A stretch of 64,000 nucleotides of DNA, taken from NCBI GenBank assembly GCA_001897745.1, contig MKUH01000043.1:124001-188000 (forward strand). The letters are read 5' to 3'. This DNA is from Candidatus Accumulibacter sp. 66-26 (GTDB taxonomy: Bacteria; Pseudomonadota; Gammaproteobacteria; Burkholderiales; Rhodocyclaceae). A program made the translations under genes and the position numbers. Of the stretch, positions 44,525 to 54,103 are shown piece by piece (the stretch's first letter is position 1; the number at the start of each line of letters is the position of its first letter). A model generated the notes under the pieces. It had not been told where the DNA came from. It saw only the letters and a list, made by a program, of their open reading frames with translations, and did not search any database.

Positions 44525-47500
44525 ATGCTCGAGCGCCTCGTCACCTTTGCCCTGCAGCAGCGGGTTTTCGTCATCGCCGCGGTCTTCGCGCTGGTCGCTG
44601 CCGGCTGGTACGCCGTCGAGAACCTGCCGGTCGAGGCTTTCCCCGACGTGCAGGACGTCCAGGTCAACATCGTCACGCAGGCGCCGGGGCAGGCGCCCGA
44701 GGAGGTCGAGCGCGGCATCAGCCTGCCGATCGAGCGCGAGATGAGCGGCGTGCCGCGCATGACGCAGCTGCGCTCGGTGTCGATGACCGGCCTGTCGATC
44801 GTGACGCTGACCTTTTCCGACAACACCGACGATTACTTCGCGCGCCAGCAGGTGCTCGAAAAGCTCGGCTACGTTAACCTGCCGCCCAACGTGCAGCCGA
44901 CGCTGGCGCCGCTGACCACGGCGGTCGGCGAAATCTACCGCTACGCGCTTGAAGCGCCGCCCGAGATGCCGCTCTACGAGCTGCGCGCGCTGCAGGACTG
45001 GGTGATCCGGCCGGCGCTGCGCCGCGTCGCCGGGGTCGCCGACGTGGTGAGCTTCGGCGGGGCGGTCAAGGAGTATCAGGTCAAGGTCGATCCCTACCGT
45101 CTGCGCAAGTTCGGCGTCAGCATCGATCAGGTCGCGCAGGCGCTCGCCGCGAACAACGCCAACGCCGGCGGCGGCGTCATCCGGCGCGGCGACGAAGGGC
45201 TGGTGGTGCGCTCGATTGGCCTGCTCGGCAGCCTGGCAGCCATCGAGCGGGTGACGGTGGCGGTCAACGACGGCAAGCCGGTGCTGGTCGGCGAAGTGGC
45301 CGAGGTCGCCGTCGGGCCGCGCGTGCGCTCGGGCATCGTCGCCTTCAACGACGCCGACGATATCGTCGTCGGCATCGTGCAGATGACCAAGGGGCAGAAC
45401 GCCTCGAAGGTGGTTGCCGCGCTCAAGGCCGAAATCGCCGCGACCGGCGCCAAGCTGCCGCCCGGCGTGCGCCTGCTGCCGATCTACGACCGCACCGAGC
45501 TGGTCAAGCACACGGTGCATACGGTCACCGAGAATCTGATCGTCGGCGCCGTGCTGATCGTCGCCATCCTGATTCTCTTCCTGCGCTCGTGGCTGGCCGC
45601 CGGCGTGGTCGCGCTGGTCATCCCGCTGTCGCTGCTGACGGCCTTCGTGATGATGCACAGCAAGGGCGTCGCGGCCAACCTGATCTCGCTCGGCGCCATT
45701 GACTTCGGGATCATCGTCGACGGCGCCGTCGTGCTGGTCGAGGCGCTGATGGTGCGTCTGGCGCTCGGCAAGGCGGACCAGAATCCCGCGCACCACACGC
45801 TGCAATGGCGCATGCAGACGCTCAAGCACACGGCGATCGACATGGGGCATCCAATCATCTTCTCGAAGGCGATCATCATCCTGGCCTTCCTGCCGATCTT
45901 CACCTTCGAGCGGGTCGAAGGGAAAATCTTCGCGCCGATGGCCTACACGCTCTCGTTCGCCATTCTCGGCGCCATCCTGCTGACGCTGACGCTGATTCCG
46001 GCGCTGATCTCCTACTACGTGAAGAACCACGATCTGGCCGAAAAGCACAGCCCGTGGATGCATACGCTGCAGGAGCGCTACCGGCGCGCGATGGACTGGG
46101 CCGACGGCCGCCGCCGCGCCTTGCTGGCCGCCTCGCTGGCTGTCCTCGCCCTGTCGCTGGCGCTCCTGCCGCAGCTCGGCAGCGAATTCCTGCCCAAGCT
46201 CGACGAAGGCAACATCTGGCTGACCGTGACGCTGCCGCCGGCCACCAACCTGGGCAAGACCAAGGAGGTCGAGCGCGAAATCCGCCGCATCCTGCAGTCC
46301 TACCCGGAGGTGACCAAGGTCATCACCCACGTCGGCCGGCCGGACGACGGCACCGACCCCAAGGGGCCGAACAACATGGAGATCCTCGCCGACCTCAAGC
46401 CGCGCGGCGACTGGCGCTTTGCCGACAAGGAGTCCTTGATCGCCGACATGACGCGGAAGATCGGCGCCATCCCCGGCGTTCCGACCAACTTCTCGCAGGT
46501 CATCCAGGACAACGTCGAGGAGTCGATCAGCGGCGTCAAGGGCGAAATCGCGATCAAGATCTTCGGCCCCGACCTCGACATCCTCGAGGACAAGGCCGGG
46601 CAGGTCGTCAATATCATCCGCGCCATCCGCGGCGCGACCGACGTCGCCGCGATCAAGGTCAGCGGTCAGACCGAACTCGACGTGGTGCTCGATCCGGCGC
46701 GCATGGCGCGCTACGGCATCAAGGCGGCTGACGCCAATGCGACGGTGCAGACGGCGCTGGGCGGCGCGGCGGTGAGCAGCTTTTACGAGGCCGACCGCCG
46801 TTACGACATCACCGTCCGCCTGCAGAAGGACTACCGCGACGCCGTCGACGACGTCGCCGAACTGCCTGTCGCGCTGCCGGCCGGCGGCACGGTGCCGCTC
46901 GCGGCGATCGCCCGGGTCGAAGTGCGCCAGGGGCCGGCGCGCATCGGCCGCGAAGCCGGCGGCCGCTACGTCGCGGTGAAGGCCAATCTGCTCGGGCGCG
47001 ACCAGGGCAGCTTCGTCGCCGAGGCGATGGACAAGGTCAGGCAGCAGGTGCGCCTGCCTGCCGCCTACACGATGACCTGGGGCGGGCAGTTCGAGAACCA
47101 GCAGCGGGCGACCAAGCGCCTCAAGATCATCGTGCCGCTCTCGGTGTTCGGCATCTTCGTGCTGCTGTTCTGGGCCTTCCGCTCGATGCGTTTCGCCCTG
47201 CTCGTCCTGTTCATGGTGCCCTTCACCTGGGTCGGCGGCATCGCCGGGCTGGCGCTGGCCGGGCTGCACATGTCGGTGTCGGCGGCGGTCGGCTTCATCG
47301 CCGTCGCGGGGATCTCGGTGCAGAACGGCGTGATCATGGTCGAGCAGTTCCTTGCCGGCATCCGCGAGGGGCTGTCGGTGGCCGACGCCGTCCGTCAGGG
47401 CGCGGTGGCGCGCCTGCGGCCGATCCTGATGACGGCGCTGATGGCCGGCCTCGGCCTGCTGCCGGCGGCGCTGTCGCACGGCATCGGTTCGGAAACGCAG

Positions 47501-47605
47501 CGTCCCTTCGCCGTCGTGATCGTCGGCGGCATCGTGTCGGCGACGCTGTTTACCCTGCTCCTGCTGCCGCTGCTCTTTCCAGCCCTGTGCAAGACGGAGG
47601 AGTGA
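44525..47605 (+). CDS. Heavy-metal-type RND efflux pump (CzcA/CusA family)
   Basis: 1026-residue inner-membrane proton antiporter with the twofold RND plan: helices, large periplasmic loops (about 35-330 and 555-860), helices. The fourth helix contains AIDFGIIVDGAVVLVE with acidic residues at about 393, 399 and 406, the Asp-Asp-Glu proton relay described for CzcA-like divalent-cation pumps; CusA-like monovalent pumps differ here. Substrate (Co/Zn/Cd/Ni or another) is not proven. It starts 1 bp after the adaptor stop. Confidence 0.94.
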   Translation: MLERLVTFALQQRVFVIAAVFALVAAGWYAVENLPVEAFPDVQDVQVNIVTQAPGQAPEEVERGISLPIEREMSGVPRMTQLRSVSMTGLSIVTLTFSDNTDDYFARQQVLEKLGYVNLPPNVQPTLAPLTTAVGEIYRYALEAPPEMPLYELRALQDWVIRPALRRVAGVADVVSFGGAVKEYQVKVDPYRLRKFGVSIDQVAQALAANNANAGGGVIRRGDEGLVVRSIGLLGSLAAIERVTVAVNDGKPVLVGEVAEVAVGPRVRSGIVAFNDADDIVVGIVQMTKGQNASKVVAALKAEIAATGAKLPPGVRLLPIYDRTELVKHTVHTVTENLIVGAVLIVAILILFLRSWLAAGVVALVIPLSLLTAFVMMHSKGVAANLISLGAIDFGIIVDGAVVLVEALMVRLALGKADQNPAHHTLQWRMQTLKHTAIDMGHPIIFSKAIIILAFLPIFTFERVEGKIFAPMAYTLSFAILGAILLTLTLIPALISYYVKNHDLAEKHSPWMHTLQERYRRAMDWADGRRRALLAASLAVLALSLALLPQLGSEFLPKLDEGNIWLTVTLPPATNLGKTKEVEREIRRILQSYPEVTKVITHVGRPDDGTDPKGPNNMEILADLKPRGDWRFADKESLIADMTRKIGAIPGVPTNFSQVIQDNVEESISGVKGEIAIKIFGPDLDILEDKAGQVVNIIRAIRGATDVAAIKVSGQTELDVVLDPARMARYGIKAADANATVQTALGGAAVSSFYEADRRYDITVRLQKDYRDAVDDVAELPVALPAGGTVPLAAIARVEVRQGPARIGREAGGRYVAVKANLLGRDQGSFVAEAMDKVRQQVRLPAAYTMTWGGQFENQQRATKRLKIIVPLSVFGIFVLLFWAFRSMRFALLVLFMVPFTWVGGIAGLALAGLHMSVSAAVGFIAVAGISVQNGVIMVEQFLAGIREGLSVADAVRQGAVARLRPILMTALMAGLGLLPAALSHGIGSETQRPFAVVIVGGIVSATLFTLLLLPLLFPALCKTEE

Positions 47606-47668
47606 GGAGCACCGGGACGGCCGCCTCGGGTGCTCGCCCCGGTCGCTTGGCCGGGAGCGGGAGAGGTC

Positions 47669-48790
47669 CTACTTGAAATCGACCGTCATCTGTTCGGCGA
47701 TGGTCTGCGCGCCGCTCGTCTGCGCGCACAGCCCGACGTAGCGGTCGAAGCGCAGCGGCGGCGCCATGCCTTCGGCGAGCAGGCGCCGGTTGTCGAAGAG
47801 CAGGCCGAGTTCGGCGAAATCGCCGTAGGTGCGGATGGCGCGCAGCATGATGCGTTTGTTGCAGCGCCCGAAGTAGTCGTCGAAGTGCGGCCGCATCGCC
47901 GCCAGTGCGTCGTAGCCGAGCCGGCGGTAGTGGTCGTGGCGCGGCCGCCCGGTGGCCTCGGCCATCGCCGCGTCGATCTGGCGGAAGGAGCAGGATTCGT
48001 CCGGCCCCGATGAGATGTGATACAGGTCGTGCGCCAGTTGCGGCTTCAGCGCCAGGTGCAGCAGCGCGTTGGCGCAGTAGTCGACCGGGATGACGTCGAT
48101 GCGCTCGTCGAAGTCGCAGGTGAAGCAGCCCATCGCCAGCGCCATGCGGAACACCCAGAAAATGCTGCCTGAGGGCTGGCAGCCCAGGTGCGTATGGCCG
48201 ACCACGATGGACGGACGCGCCACGACGAGGGGTAGGCCGGGCAGGGCGCGCAGGCGGCGTTCCGCCTCGATCTTGCTCTCCGTGTATTCGACCAGATGGC
48301 GGATGTCGCGGCCCGGGTCGTCCGTCTCGCTGACCGGGCTGCGCGCTTCCGGCCCGCACACCATCGCCGTGCCGACGTGGATGAAGCGCTGCAGCCTGGC
48401 CTTGGCGTGCAGGCACTCGGCGAAGTTCACCGTGCTGTCGACGTTGGTCGTCCAGATCAGCGGATTCTTGCCGAAAGAGGCGATTGCTGCGCAGTTGATG
48501 ACGTGGGTGACGCGCGTCAGCCGCTCGTCGGCAATGTAGTCGTCGACGCTGCCGAGGTCGCCGCAGACGACCTGGGCGAGCGCGAAGCGCCAGAGCTGCG
48601 CTTCGGGGACCGCGAAGCGGCGCAGGTTGGCGACGAGGCGCGCGAGGCCTTCTTCCGGCGACGAGGCGCGGACGAGAAACAGGCAGGAGTCCCAGAGCGG
48701 CGTTTCGATCAACTGCGCCATGACGGCGCCGCCGAGAAAGCCGGAGGCGCCGGTAACCAGGATGTGCGTGGGGTTTGTGGTGGAGCTCAT
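47669..48790 (-). CDS. NAD(P)-dependent extended SDR / thioester-reductase-like protein
   Basis: 373 residues. The N-terminal Rossmann motif TGASGFLGG (about 13-21), a downstream NCAAIASFGKN segment and the catalytic YTESK motif (Tyr and Lys about 166-170) place it in the extended short-chain dehydrogenases close to carboxylic-acid/thioester reductase domains. There is no adenylation or carrier domain. The last 100 residues (DDYFGRCNKRIMLRAIRTYGDFAELG) are lineage-specific. The ATG at 48790 begins MSSTTNPTHILVTG; the ribosome site is weak. Substrate unknown. Confidence 0.85.
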   Translation of the reverse strand: MSSTTNPTHILVTGASGFLGGAVMAQLIETPLWDSCLFLVRASSPEEGLARLVANLRRFAVPEAQLWRFALAQVVCGDLGSVDDYIADERLTRVTHVINCAAIASFGKNPLIWTTNVDSTVNFAECLHAKARLQRFIHVGTAMVCGPEARSPVSETDDPGRDIRHLVEYTESKIEAERRLRALPGLPLVVARPSIVVGHTHLGCQPSGSIFWVFRMALAMGCFTCDFDERIDVIPVDYCANALLHLALKPQLAHDLYHISSGPDESCSFRQIDAAMAEATGRPRHDHYRRLGYDALAAMRPHFDDYFGRCNKRIMLRAIRTYGDFAELGLLFDNRRLLAEGMAPPLRFDRYVGLCAQTSGAQTIAEQMTVDFK

Positions 48791-48912
48791 GGGCCGCCCG
48801 GGAAAATGAATGACGATCGGAAATTTCGAGTTTGAAGTTTCTGGCGACATTTTCGGTGCGGAAGCTGACCGCAGAATGACCGGGCGCGGATGGCTCCGCC
48901 CCGGGCTTCGCC

Positions 48913-48941
48913 TTGCCCGCCCTGGGGAAAGCCGATATATT
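48913..48941 (+). promoter_or_regulatory. Predicted promoter of leuA
   Basis: TTGCCC (48913-48918), 17-bp spacer, TATATT (48936-48941), the latter inside a small dyad CCGA-TATAT-TCGG. The predicted leader is about 165 nt. The 322-bp gap 48791-49112 otherwise holds a 26-codon open frame (48949-49029) with only two Leu codons, not a convincing leader peptide, and no other gene that I can see. Confidence 0.55.
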
Positions 48942-49112
48942 CGGACGGATGAACCATCGTCCGCCCAGCCGCCGCTTTTCGTTGTGCGTCTGGTCGCCGG
49001 AACGGCCGGTGCTGCGCCCGGCGCACTGAACCTCTCCCCACGAATTGCGCAGTTGCGGCCGCCCGCCACCGGCGGGGCGCCGTTGCAGGATACTCACCTC
49101 CGGAGTCTGGAA

Positions 49113-50654
49113 ATGAAGGAACACCTGGTAATTTTCGATACCACCTTGCGCGACGGCGAGCAGAGCCCGGGCGCTTCGATGACCAAGGAAGAAAAGCTGC
49201 GCGTCGCGCGCCAGCTCGAGCGCATGAAGGTGGACGTCATCGAGGCCGGCTTCGCCGCCGCCTCGCCCGGCGATTTCGACGCGATCCGCTCGATCGCCGA
49301 GGTCATCAAGGATTCGACCGTCTGCTCGCTGGCGCGCGCCAACGAGAACGACATCCGCCGTGCCGGCGAGGCGATCCGCTCGGCCGCGCGCGGGCGCATC
49401 CACACCTTCATCGCGACCAGCCCGATCCACATGGAGAAAAAGCTGCGCATGACGCCCGACCAGGTCGTCGAGGCGGCGGTCAAGGCCGTGCAGTGGGCGC
49501 TCGAATATACCGACGACGTCGAGTTCTCGGCCGAGGACGCGGTGCGCTCGGACATGGACTTCCTCTGCCGCGTCTTCGAGGCGGTGATCAAGGCCGGTGC
49601 CAAGACGATCAACGTTCCCGACACGGTCGGCTACAGCATCCCCTCGGTGTGGGGCGAGCGCATGCGCGACCTGATCGAACGCGTGCCGGGGGCCGACAAG
49701 GTCGTCTGGTCGACGCACTGCCACAACGATCTCGGGATGGCCGTCGCCAATTCGCTGGCGGCGGTGCTGGCCGGCGCGCGCCAGGTCGAATGCACGATCA
49801 ACGGCCTCGGCGAACGCGCCGGCAATGCCTCGCTCGAAGAGGTGGTGATGGCGGTGAAGACGCGCGGCGACCTGTTCCCGGTCGAGACGCGCATCGACAC
49901 GACGCAGATCGTTCCCGCCTCCAAGCTGATCTCGCAGATCACCGGCTACCCGGTGCAGCCGAACAAGGCGGTGGTCGGCGCCAACGCCTTCGCGCACGAG
50001 TCGGGAATCCACCAGGACGGCGTGCTGAAGCACCGCGAAACCTACGAGATCATGCGCGCGCAGGACGTCGGCTGGACGCAGAACAAGCTGGTGCTCGGCA
50101 AGCATTCGGGGCGCAACGCCTTCAAGACGCGCCTCTCCGAACTCGGCGTCGAACTGGCGAGCGAGGAGGCGCTGAACGCCGCTTTCGCCCGCTTCAAGGA
50201 GCTGGCCGACAAGAAGCACGAGATTTTCGACGAGGACCTGCAGGCGCTGGTTTCGGACGAGACCGTGACGCCCGCGGACGAGCACTACAAGCTCGTCTAT
50301 TCACGCGTCTGCTCGGAAACCGGCGAGACGCCGCAGGCCGCCGTCACGCTGACCGTCGGCGGCACCGAGAAAAAGGCCAGCGCGCAGGGCGGCGGGCCGG
50401 TCGACGCGACCTTCCAGGCCATCGAATCGGTGGCGCAGAGCGGTTCCGAACTCCTGCTCTATTCGGTGAACGCGATCACCACCGGCACCGATGCGCAGGG
50501 CGAAGTGACGGTCCGCCTGTCGCGCGGCGGGCGCATCGTCAATGGCAACGGCGCCGACACCGACATCGTCATCGCCTCGGCCAAGGCCTATCTCAACGCG
50601 CTCAACAAGCTGCACTCGTCGGGCGAGAAGCTCAATCCGCAGGGCGATATCTGA
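49113..50654 (+). CDS. leuA: 2-isopropylmalate synthase
   Basis: 513 residues, first committed step of leucine synthesis (acetyl-CoA plus 2-oxoisovalerate). The TIM-barrel catalytic domain has [16 protein letters not shown] near the N-terminus, [28 protein letters not shown] (metal-binding His) and [18 protein letters not shown]. The C-terminal leucine-binding regulatory domain starts at about 390. The ATG at 49113 has CGGAG upstream. In related genomes leuA usually follows pssA; here it is 9.2 kb away with its own promoter. Confidence 0.97.
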   Translation: MKEHLVIFDTTLRDGEQSPGASMTKEEKLRVARQLERMKVDVIEAGFAAASPGDFDAIRSIAEVIKDSTVCSLARANENDIRRAGEAIRSAARGRIHTFIATSPIHMEKKLRMTPDQVVEAAVKAVQWALEYTDDVEFSAEDAVRSDMDFLCRVFEAVIKAGAKTINVPDTVGYSIPSVWGERMRDLIERVPGADKVVWSTHCHNDLGMAVANSLAAVLAGARQVECTINGLGERAGNASLEEVVMAVKTRGDLFPVETRIDTTQIVPASKLISQITGYPVQPNKAVVGANAFAHESGIHQDGVLKHRETYEIMRAQDVGWTQNKLVLGKHSGRNAFKTRLSELGVELASEEALNAAFARFKELADKKHEIFDEDLQALVSDETVTPADEHYKLVYSRVCSETGETPQAAVTLTVGGTEKKASAQGGGPVDATFQAIESVAQSGSELLLYSVNAITTGTDAQGEVTVRLSRGGRIVNGNGADTDIVIASAKAYLNALNKLHSSGEKLNPQGDI

Positions 50655-50693
50655 GATTCGAGCGGCCGCCGGCAAGGCGGTGGGACTTCGGAA

Positions 50694-50716
50694 GGGCGGC
50701 CGCGGCCGCCCTTTTT
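50694..50716 (+). terminator. Rho-independent terminator of leuA
   Basis: The perfect 18-bp palindrome GGGCGGCCGCGGCCGCCC is followed by TTTTT, 39 bp past the leuA stop. A self-complementary stem without a free loop would open a few central bases. Confidence 0.88.
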
Positions 50717-51061
50717 CTATCGGGCCGACGGCCGGGTCAGGCGGGCGTAGCCGACGGCGGCGACGAAGAAGGCGAGCGACAGCGCCGTCTCGGCGATGGC
50801 CAGCCATTGGCCGGTGCCGCTTTCCGTCGTGGCGCGCACGACGCCTTCGCTGAAATAGAGCAGGATCAGCATCGACGCCCACTGGTAGGTGTAGCGGCGT
50901 CCGTTCAGGATGCCGAAGAGCGGTGCCAGCAGCGGCAGGCACTTGAGCACCAGCCAGGAGCCGCCCGGCTGCAGCGGCGCGAGGCGCAGCTCCCAGGCGA
51001 GGCAAAGGAAGATCAGCGCGATCAGGCTCGTGCAGGCGGTGAGGTAGAAACTGCGAATCAT
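50717..51061 (-). CDS. DUF2069 membrane protein
   Basis: 114 residues with four hydrophobic segments (about 3-22, 35-52, 60-75, 85-105). The motif PLFGILNGRRYTYQWASMLILLYFSEGVVRA is characteristic of DUF2069, a small inner-membrane family of unknown function common in beta- and gammaproteobacteria. The ATG at 51061 lacks a strong ribosome site. Its neighbours do not suggest a role. Confidence 0.88.
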   Translation of the reverse strand: MIRSFYLTACTSLIALIFLCLAWELRLAPLQPGGSWLVLKCLPLLAPLFGILNGRRYTYQWASMLILLYFSEGVVRATTESGTGQWLAIAETALSLAFFVAAVGYARLTRPSAR

Positions 51062-51217
51062 CGGGGAGCAATCCGTGAGGTGGTGAGGGTCGGTCGCGAC
51101 CGTTCCGCATTGTTTCGGGGTGCGGCGCTGCGTTTGCGCGCATGATGCGCCGGTCGCCGGCATGGTCGGCATGCGGAGTGGGAGGGACGGGCGGCGTCGC
51201 GATATTATAGCGGTCCT

Positions 51218-52093
51218 ATGCCGATCTCCCTTTTCCGTCTGCGCGCCTTCCTGGCGCGCATCGTGCGCCGTTTCAACGAAGAGAACTTCGATCAGATCAG
51301 CGCCAGCCTGGCCTTCACCACGCTGCTTTCGGTCGTGCCGCTGGTCGCGCTGATCGTCAGCCTGGTTGCGATGCTCCCGGTCTTCCCCAGCCTCGTCGAA
51401 CAGCTCGACCAGGCCCTGGTGCGCAACCTGCTGCCCGAGCGCAGCGCCGGGATGATCGTCAATTACGTCCTGCGCTTTTCCCACAAGGCGGCCAACGTCA
51501 CCGTGCTCGGCCTGCTCTTCCTGGTGGGAACGGCCTTTCTACTGCTGTTGACGATAGAGCGCGCCTTCAACCACGTCTGGAAGGTGAGCGAGCCGCGGCC
51601 GTTGTGGCGGCGCCTGCGGCTGTACGCCGTGGCCGTGGCGGTCTGGCCGCTGATCCTCGGCGTCGTGGTGGCGGCGATCTCCTACGCCGTCACCACGTCG
51701 CTGGGCTTTCTCGACGAGGCGCCCTGGTTCCGCCGCCTGCTGCTGAAAGTCAGCGGCCTTGCGATCCTCGCCCTGTTCCTCGGCGGCCTCTACTACGCGG
51801 TTCCCTATACGCGGGTGCGCCTGCGCGACGCCGCCTGGGCGGGCTTTCTGGCGGCGCTCGGCTTTTCGCTGATGCAGAAGGCGTTCGAGCTGTACCTTTC
51901 GCACTTCCCTTCGTATCGCGCGGTCTACGGCGCTTTCGCGACGCTGCCGATCTTCCTGATCTGGCTCTATCTGTCCTGGGCGATGGTCCTGCTCGGGGCG
52001 CTCGTTGCGGCGACCTTGCCGGAGTTCAGGCATCCGGTGGATCCGCCGGACGATGCGTCCGAATCCTTGGGTCAGGGGCCGGCGTCGGGCTGA
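51218..52093 (+). CDS. YihY/UPF0761 family membrane protein
   Basis: 291 residues with about six membrane helices. The family was once called RNase BN by mistake; the true function is unknown. Family motifs: FNEENFDQISASLAFTTLLSVVPLVALIVS at the N-terminus, LLFLVGTAFLLLLTIERAFNHVWKV, and YRAVYGAFATLPIFLIWLYLSWAMVLLGA. TATTAT lies 9 bp before the ATG with no ribosome site, so the message may be leaderless. The end overlaps the convergent PilZ-like gene by 22 bp. Confidence 0.92.
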   Translation: MPISLFRLRAFLARIVRRFNEENFDQISASLAFTTLLSVVPLVALIVSLVAMLPVFPSLVEQLDQALVRNLLPERSAGMIVNYVLRFSHKAANVTVLGLLFLVGTAFLLLLTIERAFNHVWKVSEPRPLWRRLRLYAVAVAVWPLILGVVVAAISYAVTTSLGFLDEAPWFRRLLLKVSGLAILALFLGGLYYAVPYTRVRLRDAAWAGFLAALGFSLMQKAFELYLSHFPSYRAVYGAFATLPIFLIWLYLSWAMVLLGALVAATLPEFRHPVDPPDDASESLGQGPASG

Positions 52094-53646
52094 ATCGTGT
52101 AGGTCTCGATGCTGGCGGTCTGCTCTTCGAGGCGGATGGTGCGCACCTCGCGCACGGCGACGTTCTCCTGCTCGAGCACCAGGACGAGCTTCGTCGGCGG
52201 CGCCGGAATCCGGTCGGACGGGACGATCAGCGTTTCCGTTTCGCGCAAGGGAGGCAGCCGGGGCAGCAGCAGTGCGGGGAGCAATTGCGGGGGCGGCCCG
52301 CTCGCGTCGTCTGGCCCGAATTGAGCGACCTGGGCGGGCAGCGCGCGCGGCGCGAGAATCTGCAGCCCGAGTTCGAAGTGCTCCGGGTTGTCCGAAAGCG
52401 CCCAGCGCGCGATGCAGATCTGCCAGTCCTTGCTAGCCTCGGTGCGGATCGCCGCGACGTCGCCGACGGCCAGTTTGCCGGTCTTGCCCGCGACATGCAT
52501 GAGCGCGAAACCGTCCGGGCTCTCGTTGGTGATCATCCAGTTCGAAACCTCGGCGGCCGAGTCGTGACCGTCGCGCAACAGATGCCAGAGCTTGTCGAGC
52601 CCGCAGCAAAGCACGGCGCGGTAGTTCTGTCGGCGCCGCTGGAAGCGCCGTTTCAACGGGCTGCCCCAGTAGCCGGCCAGCCGGCGCAGCACGCCGCGCC
52701 CCGCGGCGCCCGCCGCGAGGGCGGGCAGGCCGATCTGCTGCGGCGTCTGCCCGGCGTCGAGGGCGGCGAGCTGGCGCCGCAGAAGCGCCGCCAGGCGGTC
52801 GCAGGAGAAGAGCAGGGCCTGGGTTTCGGGGGCGGGCGGCTTTCGCGCCCAGGCGAAGCCCGCCGCGTCGCGCAGCGGATCGATCCAGAACAGGCCGCCG
52901 GGGTCGTCGCCGACTTCCATGGCTTCGGCGGCGTCGGCGATCTGCGCGCCGCCGCCGGCGAGCGGCTCGACTTCGTCGGCGAAGCGTTCGAGGTAGGCGG
53001 CGATGAAGTCGATTTCGCGCGGCGTGAATGCGCTCGGCTGGGCGCAGCCGATGAGCACGGCGGCGTAATAGACGTGCTGCAGCGTGCAGCGCTCGCCCTC
53101 CGGCGTCTTTTCCGCGAGCCGCAGGCGTCGGGCCGCGGCGTAGGCAGCGTGTAGCTGCTGCCAGATGCCGACGCCGGCCGGCGCGGCGACCAGATGGCTG
53201 ATCAGCAGGTGCCGGGAGAGGGCGTTCAGGCAGCGCCAGAGGCGCTGTTCCGGCGGATCGCGCAAGTCGTACGCATCGCCGTGCGCCGTTTCGCCAGCCG
53301 CCGGCTCGTCGCGCAGCAGCGCTGCCAGCAACTGCAGCGCCGCCTGCGTGCCGCGCACCGTCTGCCGCGTCCTGCGCGGGACCGGCAGTTCGACCGCGCT
53401 CAGCGATGGCGTCAGCTGCTCGACCAGTGCCATGCAGCGCGCGTACAGGAGGTCCAGTGCGTGCGCGCGCTCCTGCGGGCTGCCGGCGGCGTCGCGCAGC
53501 GCGGCCAGGTGGGCGCGCAGAAGGGGGAGATCGTCGTCGGCCCGTGCGGCGGGCGGTGTCGCCAGCCAAGCGAAAATGGCCTGCAGATCGGCCTGGGGCG
53601 GGGTCGCGGCCTCCTCGCCGGCGGAGTCGAATACGGGGTCGGTCAT
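52072..53646 (-). CDS. PilZ-like c-di-GMP-binding protein (candidate)
   Basis: 524 residues, soluble, no signal peptide. The first 320 residues are helical, rich in Ala/Leu/Arg, with no family I recognise. At about 338-342 RQNYR gives the R-x3-R half of a PilZ motif, and 32 residues later NESPDG gives the N-x-S-x2-G half, followed by beta-rich sequence (FALMHVAGKTGKLAVGDVAAIRTEASKDWQICIARW). That is the c-di-GMP-binding signature of PilZ domains. The large protein with a C-terminal divergent PilZ recalls FimW-type receptors, a tentative comparison. ATG at 53646. Confidence 0.7.
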   Translation of the reverse strand: MTDPVFDSAGEEAATPPQADLQAIFAWLATPPAARADDDLPLLRAHLAALRDAAGSPQERAHALDLLYARCMALVEQLTPSLSAVELPVPRRTRQTVRGTQAALQLLAALLRDEPAAGETAHGDAYDLRDPPEQRLWRCLNALSRHLLISHLVAAPAGVGIWQQLHAAYAAARRLRLAEKTPEGERCTLQHVYYAAVLIGCAQPSAFTPREIDFIAAYLERFADEVEPLAGGGAQIADAAEAMEVGDDPGGLFWIDPLRDAAGFAWARKPPAPETQALLFSCDRLAALLRRQLAALDAGQTPQQIGLPALAAGAAGRGVLRRLAGYWGSPLKRRFQRRRQNYRAVLCCGLDKLWHLLRDGHDSAAEVSNWMITNESPDGFALMHVAGKTGKLAVGDVAAIRTEASKDWQICIARWALSDNPEHFELGLQILAPRALPAQVAQFGPDDASGPPPQLLPALLLPRLPPLRETETLIVPSDRIPAPPTKLVLVLEQENVAVREVRTIRLEEQTASIETYTIQPDAGP

Positions 53647-53777
53647 ATCGTCGAGCGGGGCGCCTGGGGCCGGAGAGTGCAGCGCGCATTATACCTGCGG
53701 CGCTTGGGCGGCGGACGGCGCACGCGATGAGAGCGCTTGATTTTAGGGACTTCGCCGGCCGCCGGCGCAATATCGGC

Positions 53778-53805
53778 TTGTTTTTCCGTGCTTTCTTGTT
53801 ATAAT
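53778..53805 (+). promoter_or_regulatory. Predicted promoter of rpsP-rimM-trmD-rplS
   Basis: TTGTTT (53778-53783), a 16-bp spacer and a perfect TATAAT (53800-53805) preceded by TGT, an extended -10. The leader to the rpsP ATG is about 27 nt. Confidence 0.75.
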
Positions 53806-53838
53806 CCTGCCCTTTTTCTGAATTCGGAAGAGATCACC

Positions 53839-54090
53839 ATGGTTGTCATTCGTCTCGCCCGCGGTGGCGCGAAAAAGCGTCCCTTCTACAATATGGTCGT
53901 GGCCGATTCCAGCGCCCGCCGCGATGGCCGTTTCATCGAGCGTATCGGCTTCTACAACCCGGTCGCTTCGGGCAAGGAAGAAGCGCTGCGCATCGCCGCC
54001 GATCGCCTGACCTACTGGCAGCAGCAGGGCGCCCAGATGTCCCCGACGGTCGCCCGTCTGGTCAAGCAGTCCGCCGCCAAGGCAGCCTAA
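53839..54090 (+). CDS. rpsP: 30S ribosomal protein S16
   Basis: 83 residues, typical length. [41 protein letters not shown] is the S16 signature. GGAAGAG lies upstream of the ATG. First gene of the conserved rpsP-rimM-trmD-rplS operon. Confidence 0.99.
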   Translation: MVVIRLARGGAKKRPFYNMVVADSSARRDGRFIERIGFYNPVASGKEEALRIAADRLTYWQQQGAQMSPTVARLVKQSAAKAA

Positions 54091-54103
54091 GCTGTCGCTC
54101 GCC

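Noticed and set aside
44498..47479. A 990-codon open frame on the minus strand opposite the RND pump
   Set aside because: His/Arg/Asp/Gln-rich shadow of a high-GC gene; the plus-strand RND protein is complete and conserved.
47607..47635. A hairpin (GAGCACC/GGTGCTC) as terminator of the pump operon
   Set aside because: Only 7 bp of stem, a 15-base loop and no T-run.
48949..49029. A 26-codon leader peptide controlling leuA by attenuation
   Set aside because: Only two Leu codons, not adjacent, and no terminator/antiterminator pair is evident.
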